From: Salinicola salarius
GTDB lineage: Bacteria; Pseudomonadota; Gammaproteobacteria; Pseudomonadales; Halomonadaceae
Reading direction: 5' to 3'
Assembly: GCF_002179555.1 (NCBI RefSeq)
Contig: NZ_NHOU01000005.1
Coordinates: 150,644-214,643 of the forward strand
DNA length: 64,000 nt
Shown here: positions 49,146-57,609 of the stretch, one piece after another
Layout of the letters: every line of letters starts with the position of its first letter
How positions within the stretch are numbered: the first letter of the stretch is position 1
Position numbers and translations under genes: made by a program
Notes under the pieces: generated by a model
What the model was told of the DNA's origin: nothing
What the model saw: only the letters and a program-made list of their open reading frames with translations
Database searches by the model: none

Positions 49146-49834
49146 TTGAGAGAAAGGCCTCGCTTGGGCAAATGGGTATCCAGGTAGCGCACACCGAAGG
49201 ACGCGATGATCGTCATTACCAGATAGAGGCCACCCACCATGGAAAGCGGAATCAGATAGCCGCCGGTGCGGTCGCCGATGATCTTGGCCACGCCAAGCAT
49301 TTCCAGCACGGTCACGACCGACAGCACGGGCACGTCTTTCATGATCGAGACCAGGTAGTTACCCAGCGCGGGAATGATGCGTGGAACCGCCTGCGGCAGA
49401 ATGATATGGGTAAAGGTTCGCGACGACGCCAGATTGAGCGCCCGCGCCGCTTCGCGCTGCCCCTTGGCCACGGCTTCCAGGCCCGCGCGATAGACTTCCG
49501 AGGTGTAGGCGCTGTACTGCACGCCCAGCGCCAGCGCACCGGTCAGGAACGCCGGCAGCGTCAGTCCGAACTCGGGCAGAACGTAGAACAGGAAGAACAG
49601 CTGGATCAGCAGTGGCGTATCGCGGATGAATTCCGTCACCAGCTTGGCCGGCCAGCGGATGAGGCGAGTCGGCGCGCTCTTCAGCGCCGCCAGCACCAGC
49701 CCCAGGATCAGGGCGATAAAGAAGCCGACCACGGTGGCCTGCAGGGTCACCACCAGACCATGCAGCAGAATCGGAAAGATCGAGACCGCAAAGGCCCACT
49801 GGCTACTGGTATCCCATTCGATGCCGAAAAACAT
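49142..49834 (-). CDS. ehuD: ABC transporter permease EhuD-like
   Basis: 230-residue inner-membrane permease of the HisM/GlnP type. About five helices, EAA loop [31 protein letters not shown]. Starts three bases after the ehuC stop and overlaps the ATPase gene by four bases. Confidence 0.85.
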   Translation of the reverse strand: MFFGIEWDTSSQWAFAVSIFPILLHGLVVTLQATVVGFFIALILGLVLAALKSAPTRLIRWPAKLVTEFIRDTPLLIQLFFLFYVLPEFGLTLPAFLTGALALGVQYSAYTSEVYRAGLEAVAKGQREAARALNLASSRTFTHIILPQAVPRIIPALGNYLVSIMKDVPVLSVVTVLEMLGVAKIIGDRTGGYLIPLSMVGGLYLVMTIIASFGVRYLDTHLPKRGLSLK

Positions 49835-49837
49835 GCG

Positions 49838-50509
49838 TTATCTCCCCGCCGCGCGCCAGCGGCCAACGTAGCGTTCCAGCAGTTTCATGCACGCGGTCAA
49901 TACCAGCGCCATGCCGAAGTACATGAACAGGACCAGGGTATAGACGGTCACGCTGTCCTGAGTGAAGTTGCGGATCTGTTCGGCGCGGAAAGCCATGTCG
50001 CCCAGCGAGATCAGCGATACCAGCGCGGTGTCCTTGAGATTCTGAACCGCGAGATTGCCGAAGGTCGGCATCATCTCCGGGATCGCCTGGGGCAGCGTGA
50101 TTCGCCAAAGCCGCTTGCGCGAGGTGAAATTGAGCGCCGTCGCCGCCTCGTACTGCTCCTTGGGCACGGCCTGCACCGCGCCACGCACGACCTCGGCCCC
50201 ATAGGCACCGATATTCAGCGCCAGCGCGACTACCCCTGCCACCACCGGTGGAAAGCGCAGGTCGAGACCGATCGCCTGTCCCATGATGGGCAGCGCGAAG
50301 TAGATCCAGAACAGCTGCACCAGCAGCGACGTACCGCGAAAGATTTCGATATAGGCAACGCTGATTCCCTTGAGCAGGGGATTGTGAGACAGCTTGCCGA
50401 GACCGAAGAGGAAGGCAAAGATGCCGCCCAGAATCGTCGAGTAGACCGTGAGTTGCACGGTCACCCACGCACCCTGGGACAAGGGGGCGAGATAGCTCGT
50501 CCATTCCAT
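49838..50509 (-). CDS. ehuC: ABC transporter permease EhuC-like
   Basis: 223-residue permease of the same type. Motifs: YIEIFRGTSLLVQLFWIYFALP, GAYGAEVVRGAVQAVPKEQYEAA, and EAA loop LWRITLPQAIPEMMP. Start ATG 50509 (MEWTSYL); a longer frame to 50557 lacks support. Confidence 0.85.
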   Translation of the reverse strand: MEWTSYLAPLSQGAWVTVQLTVYSTILGGIFAFLFGLGKLSHNPLLKGISVAYIEIFRGTSLLVQLFWIYFALPIMGQAIGLDLRFPPVVAGVVALALNIGAYGAEVVRGAVQAVPKEQYEAATALNFTSRKRLWRITLPQAIPEMMPTFGNLAVQNLKDTALVSLISLGDMAFRAEQIRNFTQDSVTVYTLVLFMYFGMALVLTACMKLLERYVGRWRAAGR

Positions 50510-50648
50510 CGGGGAGACTCCGCATTCGCTAACGAACGGTCCCGGCAGTACCGGCACCGTTCAAGGACGAACCGAACGCTCGCCCGAGAACCGTCGTCTC
50601 GAGCGAGCGCTCACCGTCACATCGGGTTCAGAAGTTCGATTGCAAAAC

Positions 50649-51563
50649 TCAGGAATCCGCGGTGCAAAGCTCTTCCGTGGTACGGTGACTGGAGCCGTCG
50701 ACATCGGCCTGGCTGAAACCGTAACCCATCAGCGTCTCGCTCCAGTCGTCGGTCTGCTTGTACTCTTCGAGTGCTTCGTTGACCGCATCGCGCAGTTCGG
50801 TATTGTCGCTGTTGAACGCGAACGCGCCCCAGCTACGCACTTCTTCGCCATCGATGACCGGGTCCACGAATTCCGCTGCCGACTCGACGTCATCGCTCTT
50901 GCCCGCCAGCTCGCTGACCGTCAGGCTGGTCGCGGCATAGGCATCGGCGCGGCCGGTCGAAACTGTGGAGATCGCATCGGCATTGCTGGAGATGGTGACC
51001 ATGTTCTCCTGCGGTACGCCGAGCGCCTGCAGCATGTCCAACTGATCCGCGCCCGCCATGATGGCGATCTTGGCGTCGCCCTCGACGAAGTCGCTGAACG
51101 CATGCAGATCCTTGGGATTGCCTTCCTTGACCAGCAGCCCTTCACCGTAGGAGGAGTTGGGCTCGGAGTAGATCACCTGCTGGCAGCGATCCGGCAACAC
51201 GGCCATCTCGGCCGCGGCGATATCGAAACGGTTCGCCTGCAAGCCCGGAATCAGCGAGCTGAAGTTGGTAGTGACCCACTCGATGTCGTCGACGCCCATC
51301 TCGTTCATGATATGGCGGATGACATCGGGCCCAGCGCCCTTGGCCTCACCGCTCATGTCCATGTAGCCGTAGGGAATTTCGTTGGCGACGGCGATCTTGA
51401 TCGAACCGGAATCCTTGATTTCCTGGAGTGACGCGGCCTGCGCGATGCCTACGGCCAGGCAGGAAAGTACGGAACCGGCAATCAGTGTCGTGACGCCTTT
51501 ATTGATAACGCCTTTATTGATAACGCCTTTATTGATAACGCCTTTATTGATGTTGTATCGCAT
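50649..51563 (-). CDS. ehuB: Ectoine/hydroxyectoine-binding protein (EhuB-like), repeat-extended signal peptide
   Basis: Periplasmic substrate-binding protein, 304 residues. Features: EIPYGYMDMSGEAKGAGPDVI, FSSLIPGLQANRFDIAAAEMAV and KGNPKDLHAF fit EhuB-type type-II binding proteins. The signal peptide has an odd n-region: four tandem INKGV units (51493-51552) before the hydrophobic core TLIAGSVLSCLAVGIAQA. First of ehuB-C-D-A; a 139-base gap separates it from ehuC. Confidence 0.85.
   Translation of the reverse strand: MRYNINKGVINKGVINKGVINKGVTTLIAGSVLSCLAVGIAQAASLQEIKDSGSIKIAVANEIPYGYMDMSGEAKGAGPDVIRHIMNEMGVDDIEWVTTNFSSLIPGLQANRFDIAAAEMAVLPDRCQQVIYSEPNSSYGEGLLVKEGNPKDLHAFSDFVEGDAKIAIMAGADQLDMLQALGVPQENMVTISSNADAISTVSTGRADAYAATSLTVSELAGKSDDVESAAEFVDPVIDGEEVRSWGAFAFNSDNTELRDAVNEALEEYKQTDDWSETLMGYGFSQADVDGSSHRTTEELCTADS
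51493..51552 (-). repeat. Four 15-bp tandem units inside the ehuB signal sequence
   Basis: Unit ACGCCTTTATTGATA (plus strand) repeated four times, the last base of unit 4 differing. Because 15 is a multiple of 3 the repeat encodes INKGV each time. A near-copy (13 of 15 bases) lies upstream at 51770-51784, outside the gene. Confidence 0.95.
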
Positions 51564-52047
51564 CGTTCAAATCTCCGTCTGCAAGGTTCGGATCCGCAGC
51601 GGCGGATCGCGATTAACTCAAGTTTTCGGTGACGGGCGCATTTATCATTTTCATCTCGCCCAGCTTGGCGTGGCCTTGCCAAATTGTCATGACTCATCCT
51701 CGACAAACCAGGACAATTCGCAGCAGCTCGATCCGTCTGGATAGTAGCACCACCCAAGCGGCGGGCGTCAAAGCCTTTATTGACCCATGACAATTGCACC
51801 CTGACGCCGTCAAAACCCGCTATTCGAAAGGCGATTCGGCCATCGCGACGTTAGCAGGCAGCGTGTGGCGCCAGTTTCCAGCAGTCACCCAACCCTTGAG
51901 GCATGGGTAACATAAACATACGTTCTAGTACCGCCTGTTTTCAATAACGCTTTGCTTGCTACTAATCTCGATCATTTCATCGGGGGCTCAGCGTGCTAAA
52001 CTTTCGCTCATCGCCCCATTCCCAATCGAGAGAGATGCCAAACCGCC
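51564..52047. other. Divergent intergenic region ehuB/dtd
   Basis: 484 bases. It contains a stray copy of the 15-bp ehuB unit (51770-51784), an AT-richer part from 51900 to 51975, and the dtd promoter candidate. No RNA gene or coding frame was recognised. Confidence 0.5.
51975..52002 (+). promoter_or_regulatory. Candidate promoter of dtd
   Basis: TTTCAT (51975-51980), 16-base spacer, TAAACT (51997-52002), 45 bases before the dtd ATG. Confidence 0.35.
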
Positions 52048-52485
52048 ATGCGAGCTCTGATCCAGCGAGTCAGCCGGGCCTCGGTCGACATCGACGGCGA
52101 GACCGTCGGGCGTATCGATCAAGGATTGCTGGCGCTCGTCGGCGTCGCCGCGGAAGACGACCGGACCAACGCCGACCGCTTGCTGCACAAGCTGCTGCAC
52201 TACCGGGTGTTCGCGGATGGCGAGGGACGCATGAATTGCAACCTGCAACAGATCGAGGGCGGGTTGCTGCTGGTCTCCCAGTTCACGCTGGTGGCATCGA
52301 CCGACAAGGGGCTGCGCCCGAGTTTTTCCAGCGCCGCGCCGCCGGCCCACGGCCAGGCCATGTTCGACTATCTGGTTGAGCAGGCCCAAACGGCGTGGCC
52401 CAAAGTGGCAACCGGCCGGTTCGGCGCGGACATGCAGGTCGAGCTGATCAACGACGGGCCGGTGACTTTCATGCTGGAAACTTGA
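52048..52485 (+). CDS. dtd: D-aminoacyl-tRNA deacylase
   Basis: Removes D-amino acids from mischarged tRNA. 145 residues, exactly the usual length. Motifs MRALIQRVSRASVDID, LLVSQFTLVASTDKG (catalytic Ser-Gln) and the C-terminal NDGPVTFMLET (Gly-Pro motif). Confidence 0.97.
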   Translation: MRALIQRVSRASVDIDGETVGRIDQGLLALVGVAAEDDRTNADRLLHKLLHYRVFADGEGRMNCNLQQIEGGLLLVSQFTLVASTDKGLRPSFSSAAPPAHGQAMFDYLVEQAQTAWPKVATGRFGADMQVELINDGPVTFMLET

Positions 52486-52584
52486 GCTGACCGACGGCTC
52501 GGGTAATAACGATGCCCGCCGGATTCGGCGGTGCATAAACAGGGAACAGCGGCCATTCGAGCCGCGATGAAAGGATTCTCGATC

Positions 52585-53361
52585 ATGACTCACCCCCTCG
52601 CCATCATTACCGGCGGCGCCCAGGGCATCGGGCGCGCCACGGTGGAGCTCCTGCTGGACGAAGGCTGGCGTGTCGCGGCGCTGGATCGCGATCCGGAAGC
52701 GGTGGCCGAACTCGATGCCGACTACCCCGAGGCAACGCTGCTGGCCATGGTGGTCGACGTCAGCGACGAACTGCAGGTCAAGGAAGCCTTCCAGCATCTG
52801 ACGGATTGGCAGCAGGAAAACGATCAGTCCACGGGCGTGGATCTGCTGGTCAACAACGCCGGCCTCGCCGACCCGGTGTGTGGCCCGATCGAGGACCTGG
52901 CGCTGGCGGACTGGCGACGATGGCAGGAGAGCCACCTGACCGGCGCCTTCCTGTGCACCCGCGCCGCCGTGCCCGGCCTGCGCCACCGTGGCGGCGCCAT
53001 CGTCAACATCGCCTCCACGCGCGCCCTGCAATCGGAACCCCACTGCGAGTCCTATGCGGCGGCCAAGGGTGGGCTGCTCTCCATGACCCATGCACTCGCC
53101 GTCAGCCTGGGGCCGGAGATTCGCGTCAATGCCATCTGCCCGGGCTGGATCGAAACCGGACCGTGGCAAAAGACTAGCCAGCGTAGCGAGCCTGAACATC
53201 GCGATATCGATCGCAACCAGCATCCGGCAGGACGCGTCGGCCAGCCCGCCGATGTCGCCGCGACGATAGCCTTTCTCGCCAGCGACAAGGCGGGGTTCAT
53301 TACCGGCCAGCACATCAGCGTGGATGGAGGGATGACCAGAAAGATGATCTACGCCGATTAG
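52585..53361 (+). CDS. Short-chain dehydrogenase/reductase
   Basis: Classical SDR oxidoreductase, 258 residues: cofactor motif TGGAQGIGRA, NNAG, catalytic Ser in NIAST, YAAAK, and CPGWIETG. The acidic Asp after strand 2 (ALDRD) suggests NAD(H) preference. Substrate unknown. Start ATG 52585 with AAAGGA upstream. The TAG stop ends on the first base of a GCCGCGA array. Confidence 0.92.
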   Translation: MTHPLAIITGGAQGIGRATVELLLDEGWRVAALDRDPEAVAELDADYPEATLLAMVVDVSDELQVKEAFQHLTDWQQENDQSTGVDLLVNNAGLADPVCGPIEDLALADWRRWQESHLTGAFLCTRAAVPGLRHRGGAIVNIASTRALQSEPHCESYAAAKGGLLSMTHALAVSLGPEIRVNAICPGWIETGPWQKTSQRSEPEHRDIDRNQHPAGRVGQPADVAATIAFLASDKAGFITGQHISVDGGMTRKMIYAD

Positions 53362-53437
53362 CCGCGAGCCGCGAGCCGCGAGCCGCGAGCCGCGAGCCGC
53401 GAGCCGCGAGCCGCGAGCCGCGAGCCGCGAGCCGCGG
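53361..53437. repeat. Heptanucleotide array GCCGCGA, 10 perfect copies plus one variant
   Basis: Ten perfect GCCGCGA units (53361-53430) and an eleventh ending in G. The final G of the SDR stop TAG is the first base of unit 1, the same geometry as in the nhaP array. Confidence 0.95.
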
Positions 53438-53477
53438 AATTCAGGATTCGATCCCGCTGAAAGTTCGCAATCCCTTT

Positions 53478-53526
53478 CTCGAAGCTCGAAGCTCGAAGCT
53501 CGAAGCTCGAAGCTCGAAGCTCGAAG
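53478..53526. repeat. Heptanucleotide array GCTCGAA, about 7 copies
   Basis: Six perfect GCTCGAA units (53485-53526) preceded by a variant TCTCGAA. It ends 22 bases from the stop of the convergent ABC-F gene. Same unit length as the arrays at 47864 and 53361. Confidence 0.95.
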
Positions 53527-53548
53527 CCAGCGGCCAGCATCAATGGCG

Positions 53549-55477
53549 TCAGGATTCCGCCTGCAGCAGTTCCGCCTCCATCGCCTCCAAGGCCTCTTCC
53601 GCCGCCATCCAGTCACTCTCGAGCTGCTCCACCTCGGCCTGAAGCTCGCCCTGTTCGCGGACCAGGCGCGCCAGCTCGTCCTTGCGGGCGGCGTCGTAAA
53701 TGTCCGGGTCCGCCAGCCGCGCCTCCAGGGCCGAAAGGGCTGCCTGCGCCTTGTCGAGCTTCTTTTCCGCCGCGTCGCGCTGCTTGCGCAGCGGCTTCAT
53801 CTGCTCGCGGCGTTCGGCGGCTGCCCGCCGCGCCGCCTTGCGATCGCCGCCATCCGCCGGCCCTTTCTCCTGGCGCGCTTCCTGCTTCAGATCGCGCCGC
53901 CGCTCCGCTTCCCGGGACTTCAGCCATTGATGGTAATCGTCGAGATCGCCATCGAAAGGCTCGACGCGCCCGTCGGCAACGCGCCAGAACGTATCGACGC
54001 TGGCCCGCAGCAGGTGACGGTCGTGAGACACGATGATCACGGCGCCTTCGTACTCCGCCAGCGCTTCGGCCAGCGCCTCGCGCATGTCCAGATCGAGGTG
54101 GTTGGTCGGCTCGTCCAGCAGCAGCAGGTTGGGCTTTTCCCAGGCCACCAGCGACAGCGCCAGACGCGCCTTCTCGCCGCCGGAGAACCGCGACACATCG
54201 CCGAACACGTCGTCGCCACGGAAGCCGAACCCCCCGAGGAAGTTGCGAATCGACAGATCGCTGGCCGTGGGCGAGAGCCGCTGCACGTGGGTGAACGGCG
54301 TCGCGCCGAGATCCAGATGCTCCAGCTGATGCTGGGCGTAGTAGCCGACCACCAGATTCTCACCCGGTACGCGAGCGCCGGCGAGCGGCGGCAGATCGCC
54401 GATCAGGGTCTTGATCAGCGTCGATTTACCCGCGCCGTTGGGCCCCAGCAAGCCGATACGCTCACCGGGCAGGATCGACGCTTTCACGCCTTCGAGTATC
54501 GTGCGCTCGGGATAGCCCAGGGCGGCCTGATCCAGCGATAGGAGCGGCGTCGAGGTCTTGTCGGCACACGGCAGTTGAAAGCGGAACGGCGAATCGACCC
54601 GCGCCGCGGCGATGGTCTCCATGCGCTCGAGCATCTTCAATCGGCTCTGGGCCTGACGTGCCTTGGTCGCCTTGGCGCGGAAGCGCTCGACGAAGCCTTC
54701 GATCTCCGCCCGCCGCGCTTGCTGCTTCTCGAACGCCGCCTGTTGCTGGATCTGGCGCTCGGCACGGGCACGTTCGAAGGCGCTGTAATGGCCGCGATAG
54801 AGCATCAACTGGCCCTGATCGATATGCAGGATGTGGTCGCAGACCGCGTCGAGGAAATCGCGATCGTGGGAGATCAGCATCAGCGTGCCGGGATAGCGCG
54901 TCAGCCACTGCTCGAGCCACAGCAGCGCATCCAGATCCAGGTGGTTGGTCGGCTCGTCGAGCAACAGGATTTCCGACGGCGTGAACAGCGTCCGGGCCAG
55001 ACCCACGCGCATCCGCCAGCCGCCAGAGAAGGCCGCCAGCGGGCGATAGAGATCGTCCTGGGCGAATCCCAGCCCGGCGAGCAGCTGTTCGGCGCGAGCC
55101 CGGGCGGTATAGCCATCGAGCGCCTCGATCTGGCCGTGTAGAACGGCTTCGCGCTGCATGTCGCCGTTGGCCTGCGCCTCGGCCAGCGCGGTCTCCGTCT
55201 CGCGCAAGGCGGCGTCACCATCGAGCACGAACTCCACCAGCGGCCGTTCGATGGCGGAAACCTCCTGCGCCATGTGGGCGATCCGCTTGCCACCGGCGAT
55301 CTCCACGCTGCCGGCGTCGGCGCCGAGCTCACCCCGGATCAGCGCGAACAGGCTCGACTTGCCGGCACCGTTGGCACCGACGATGCCGACCTTCTGCCCC
55401 TCGTGCAGCATCAGGTCGGCGCCCTCGAACAGTCGTCGGGTGCCGCGTTGCAGGGCGAGTTGGCGGAATGCGATCAT
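53549..55477 (-). CDS. ABC-F family ATPase (YheS/Uup-like)
   Basis: Cytosolic ABC-F protein of 642 residues with two ATPase cassettes and no membrane domain. Walker A GANGAGKSS and GPNGAGKST; signatures AFSGGWRMRVGLA and RFSGGEKARLALS; Walker B ILLLDEPTNHLDLD in both. The linker and Lys/Arg/Glu-rich coiled-coil C-terminus (PLRKQRDAAEKKLDKAQ) resemble YheS; such proteins act on ribosomes. YheS is favoured over Uup because a TIGR02444 gene is divergent, as in Pseudomonas. Confidence 0.9.
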   Translation of the reverse strand: MIAFRQLALQRGTRRLFEGADLMLHEGQKVGIVGANGAGKSSLFALIRGELGADAGSVEIAGGKRIAHMAQEVSAIERPLVEFVLDGDAALRETETALAEAQANGDMQREAVLHGQIEALDGYTARARAEQLLAGLGFAQDDLYRPLAAFSGGWRMRVGLARTLFTPSEILLLDEPTNHLDLDALLWLEQWLTRYPGTLMLISHDRDFLDAVCDHILHIDQGQLMLYRGHYSAFERARAERQIQQQAAFEKQQARRAEIEGFVERFRAKATKARQAQSRLKMLERMETIAAARVDSPFRFQLPCADKTSTPLLSLDQAALGYPERTILEGVKASILPGERIGLLGPNGAGKSTLIKTLIGDLPPLAGARVPGENLVVGYYAQHQLEHLDLGATPFTHVQRLSPTASDLSIRNFLGGFGFRGDDVFGDVSRFSGGEKARLALSLVAWEKPNLLLLDEPTNHLDLDMREALAEALAEYEGAVIIVSHDRHLLRASVDTFWRVADGRVEPFDGDLDDYHQWLKSREAERRRDLKQEARQEKGPADGGDRKAARRAAAERREQMKPLRKQRDAAEKKLDKAQAALSALEARLADPDIYDAARKDELARLVREQGELQAEVEQLESDWMAAEEALEAMEAELLQAES

Positions 55478-55544
55478 GCCGGGCTCCAGGGCGCATCGAA
55501 TGGGCGCTCATTCTATCAGCCATCCGCCACCGGTATGGAATGTC

Positions 55545-56072
55545 ATGTCCGTCACCGCTGCATCCGACTCGCTCTGGTCCGATTCACTCTGGTCCTATGC
55601 CCTGGACCGCTACGCTCGCCCCGGCGTCGAGGCCGAATGCCTGACGCTGCAGGATGAACACGGCTGGGACATCTGCGAACTGCTGTGGGTCGCCTGGCTG
55701 AGCGAGCGCCGCCAACGCCCTGACCCGGCGGCAGCCAATGCCCTGGCCGAGGCGAGATGCTGGCAACGCGAGATGACCGTACCGCTGCGCGAGCGACGAC
55801 GCGCATTGAAAAGCGAGGCGCAGCGGCGGCCGCAGCTGGAGCCGTTACGCCAGACGCTCAAGCAGGCCGAGCTGCAGGCCGAACGCGAGATGCTGGCGCG
55901 CCTGGAAGCGCTCCCCACGCTCGTCGCCGAGGGGAATTCCCCGCTCGAGCAGGCGCTGGCTTCCTGCCGAACCCTGCGCGACATGACGGCCGACGATTAC
56001 CTGCCGTTACGCCGATTGATGACGCGCTGGACAATCGATGCCCCGGATGCGGAACCAAAACCCACCTGTTAG
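55545..56072 (+). CDS. TIGR02444 family protein
   Basis: 175-residue conserved hypothetical: LWSYALDRYARPGVEAECLTLQDEHGWDICELLW and RPLRERRRALK-like helical parts fit the TIGR02444 family, commonly next to yheS. The N-terminus has a small duplication (DSLWSDSLWS). Start ATG 55545. No function known. Confidence 0.82.
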   Translation: MSVTAASDSLWSDSLWSYALDRYARPGVEAECLTLQDEHGWDICELLWVAWLSERRQRPDPAAANALAEARCWQREMTVPLRERRRALKSEAQRRPQLEPLRQTLKQAELQAEREMLARLEALPTLVAEGNSPLEQALASCRTLRDMTADDYLPLRRLMTRWTIDAPDAEPKPTC

Positions 56073-56158
56073 AGTCACAACACGACTATCCAGCCGGTGT
56101 TCGAGGCTTCTTTACACTCTGGCCAACATCGGTTTCATTCGTGACCCAAGGAGTTTGC

Positions 56159-56896
56159 ATGAAACGTTTGGTAACCGCCGTCGCGCTCGGCAGCATCATG
56201 ACGCTGCCGCTAACGGCTTTCGCCCAGGACAAGATCGACCTCGATAGTGACCAGGCGAAGCTCAGCTACAGCATCGGCGCCACGCTGGGTCAGGGTCTTT
56301 CCAAGGACATCAAGGATCTCGACGTCGATGCCTTCGCGGCGGCCATCAAGGACGTCTACGGCGACGCCGACCTGCAGATGAGCCAGGACGAGATCAGCAG
56401 CACGCTGACCCAGTATCAGCAGCAGAAGATCGCCGAGCAGAAGGCCGAGCAGAAGAAGGTCGCGGACGAGAATCGCAAGAAGAGTGAAGCCTTCCTCGCC
56501 GAAAACGCCAAGAAAGAGGGCGTCGAGACCACCGATTCCGGCTTGCAGTACAAGGTCCTGGAATCCGGTGACGGCGAATCCCCGAGCGCCGACGATACCG
56601 TTCGCGTCAACTACGAAGGCACCCTGCCGGACGGCACCGTCTTCGACAGCTCCTACAAGCGTGGCGAACCGATCTCGTTCAAGGTCGATCAGGTCATCCC
56701 CGGCTGGCAGGAAGCGCTGAAGATGATGCACGTCGGCGATACCTGGGAAATCGCCGTTCCCTCCGACCTCGCTTACGGCCCGGCCGGTACCGGCGGCCCC
56801 ATCGGCCCCAACCAGGCGCTGAAGTTCAAGGTCGAGCTGCTTGCCATCAACCCCGACGACAGCAGCAGCGCCGCGGGTGACAACGGCGACAGCTAA
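56159..56896 (+). CDS. fkpA: Periplasmic FKBP-type peptidyl-prolyl isomerase (FkpA/Mip-like)
   Basis: 245 residues. Signal peptide MKRLVTAVALGSIMTLPLTAFA, then a helical dimerisation domain (KLSYSIGATLGQGLSKD... long Gln/Lys/Glu coiled coil), then the FKBP domain: VRVNYEGTLPDGTVFDSSY, VIPGWQEALKMMHVGD, IAVPSDLAYGPAG. AGGAG before the ATG at 56159. Mip and FkpA are not distinguishable here. Confidence 0.93.
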   Translation: MKRLVTAVALGSIMTLPLTAFAQDKIDLDSDQAKLSYSIGATLGQGLSKDIKDLDVDAFAAAIKDVYGDADLQMSQDEISSTLTQYQQQKIAEQKAEQKKVADENRKKSEAFLAENAKKEGVETTDSGLQYKVLESGDGESPSADDTVRVNYEGTLPDGTVFDSSYKRGEPISFKVDQVIPGWQEALKMMHVGDTWEIAVPSDLAYGPAGTGGPIGPNQALKFKVELLAINPDDSSSAAGDNGDS

Positions 56897-56949
56897 ACGC
56901 CGACGGCGTGGCTTTCGTCTCGATCGCCACGTTCACCCACCGCTTCACC

Positions 56950-56977
56950 CGACGCCGGCCCATCGAGGCCGGCGTCG
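56950..56977. terminator. Hairpin between fkpA and convergent hypothetical gene
   Basis: CGACGCCGGCC-CATCGA-GGCCGGCGTCG, 11-bp perfect stem, with only a short T tract. Likely terminator for fkpA and perhaps for the opposing gene. Confidence 0.65.
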
Positions 56978-56981
56978 GCGT

Positions 56982-57515
56982 TTACAGGCAGCGCCTGTCG
57001 TCTCTTCCCGTCGGCCCGCCCAGCTCTTGGCTGTCGAAGTCGAACCAGCTGCCTTTCAAGCCATGATCGCTCAGCACCACCACCTGCGCGCGCCAGGCAT
57101 CCACGTGAGCGCTGCACAGCCCCAGCGTTCCCTGCCCGACGAACAAGCCATCCCCTTTCGACTGTAGCGAAAGCCGCCGCGACTGCACGTTCATGTCGCG
57201 ACCGATGAACTGGACCGTCACCGATTGCGGCGCGCGGCCATGAACGCGAACCTCGAACGTCAACATGCCTTCGCCGTCGTGCACCTCCTGCAACGCGAAC
57301 CCCAATGACGAATCGATCCCAAGGTTGGCGTGGCACCCACCATCCAGCAGCACGCAGCCTTGTGCCGGCGGATACCAGGTCACGTCATGGGTCGACTCCC
57401 GCAGGTAGTAGTAATCGAGCAAATACCAGAGCGCGATGACGATCGTCATCAGAGTGACGCCGATCAGCAGGTTGAGCATTCGCGGTCTGGGAGTTTCCTC
57501 TTCGTAGGCAGCCAT
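56982..57515 (-). CDS. Membrane-anchored hypothetical protein
   Basis: 177 residues with one N-terminal transmembrane helix (LLIGVTLMTIVIALWYLLDYYYL) and a predicted beta-rich periplasmic domain with three Cys (YPPAQGCVLLDGGCHANLG, LGLCSAH). The N-terminal anchor plus beta fold recalls FixH-like proteins but no family is firmly recognised. It is alone between fkpA and the AEC gene. Confidence 0.7.
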   Translation of the reverse strand: MAAYEEETPRPRMLNLLIGVTLMTIVIALWYLLDYYYLRESTHDVTWYPPAQGCVLLDGGCHANLGIDSSLGFALQEVHDGEGMLTFEVRVHGRAPQSVTVQFIGRDMNVQSRRLSLQSKGDGLFVGQGTLGLCSAHVDAWRAQVVVLSDHGLKGSWFDFDSQELGGPTGRDDRRCL

Positions 57516-57609
57516 GGACTTTCGAAGACTCCAAGGGTTGGGTATTAGTCGATAAACTGGCCGGCACCGGCGCCGCGAACCTCATCGGAGCGCTCGACAA
57601 GGATGACAC

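Noticed and set aside
47889..49187. 432-codon plus-strand frame of ARGSWLV repeats and overlapping minus-strand HEPRATS frames
   Set aside because: Artefact of a stop-free 7-bp repeat read in all frames; the non-repeat part is antisense to ehuA.
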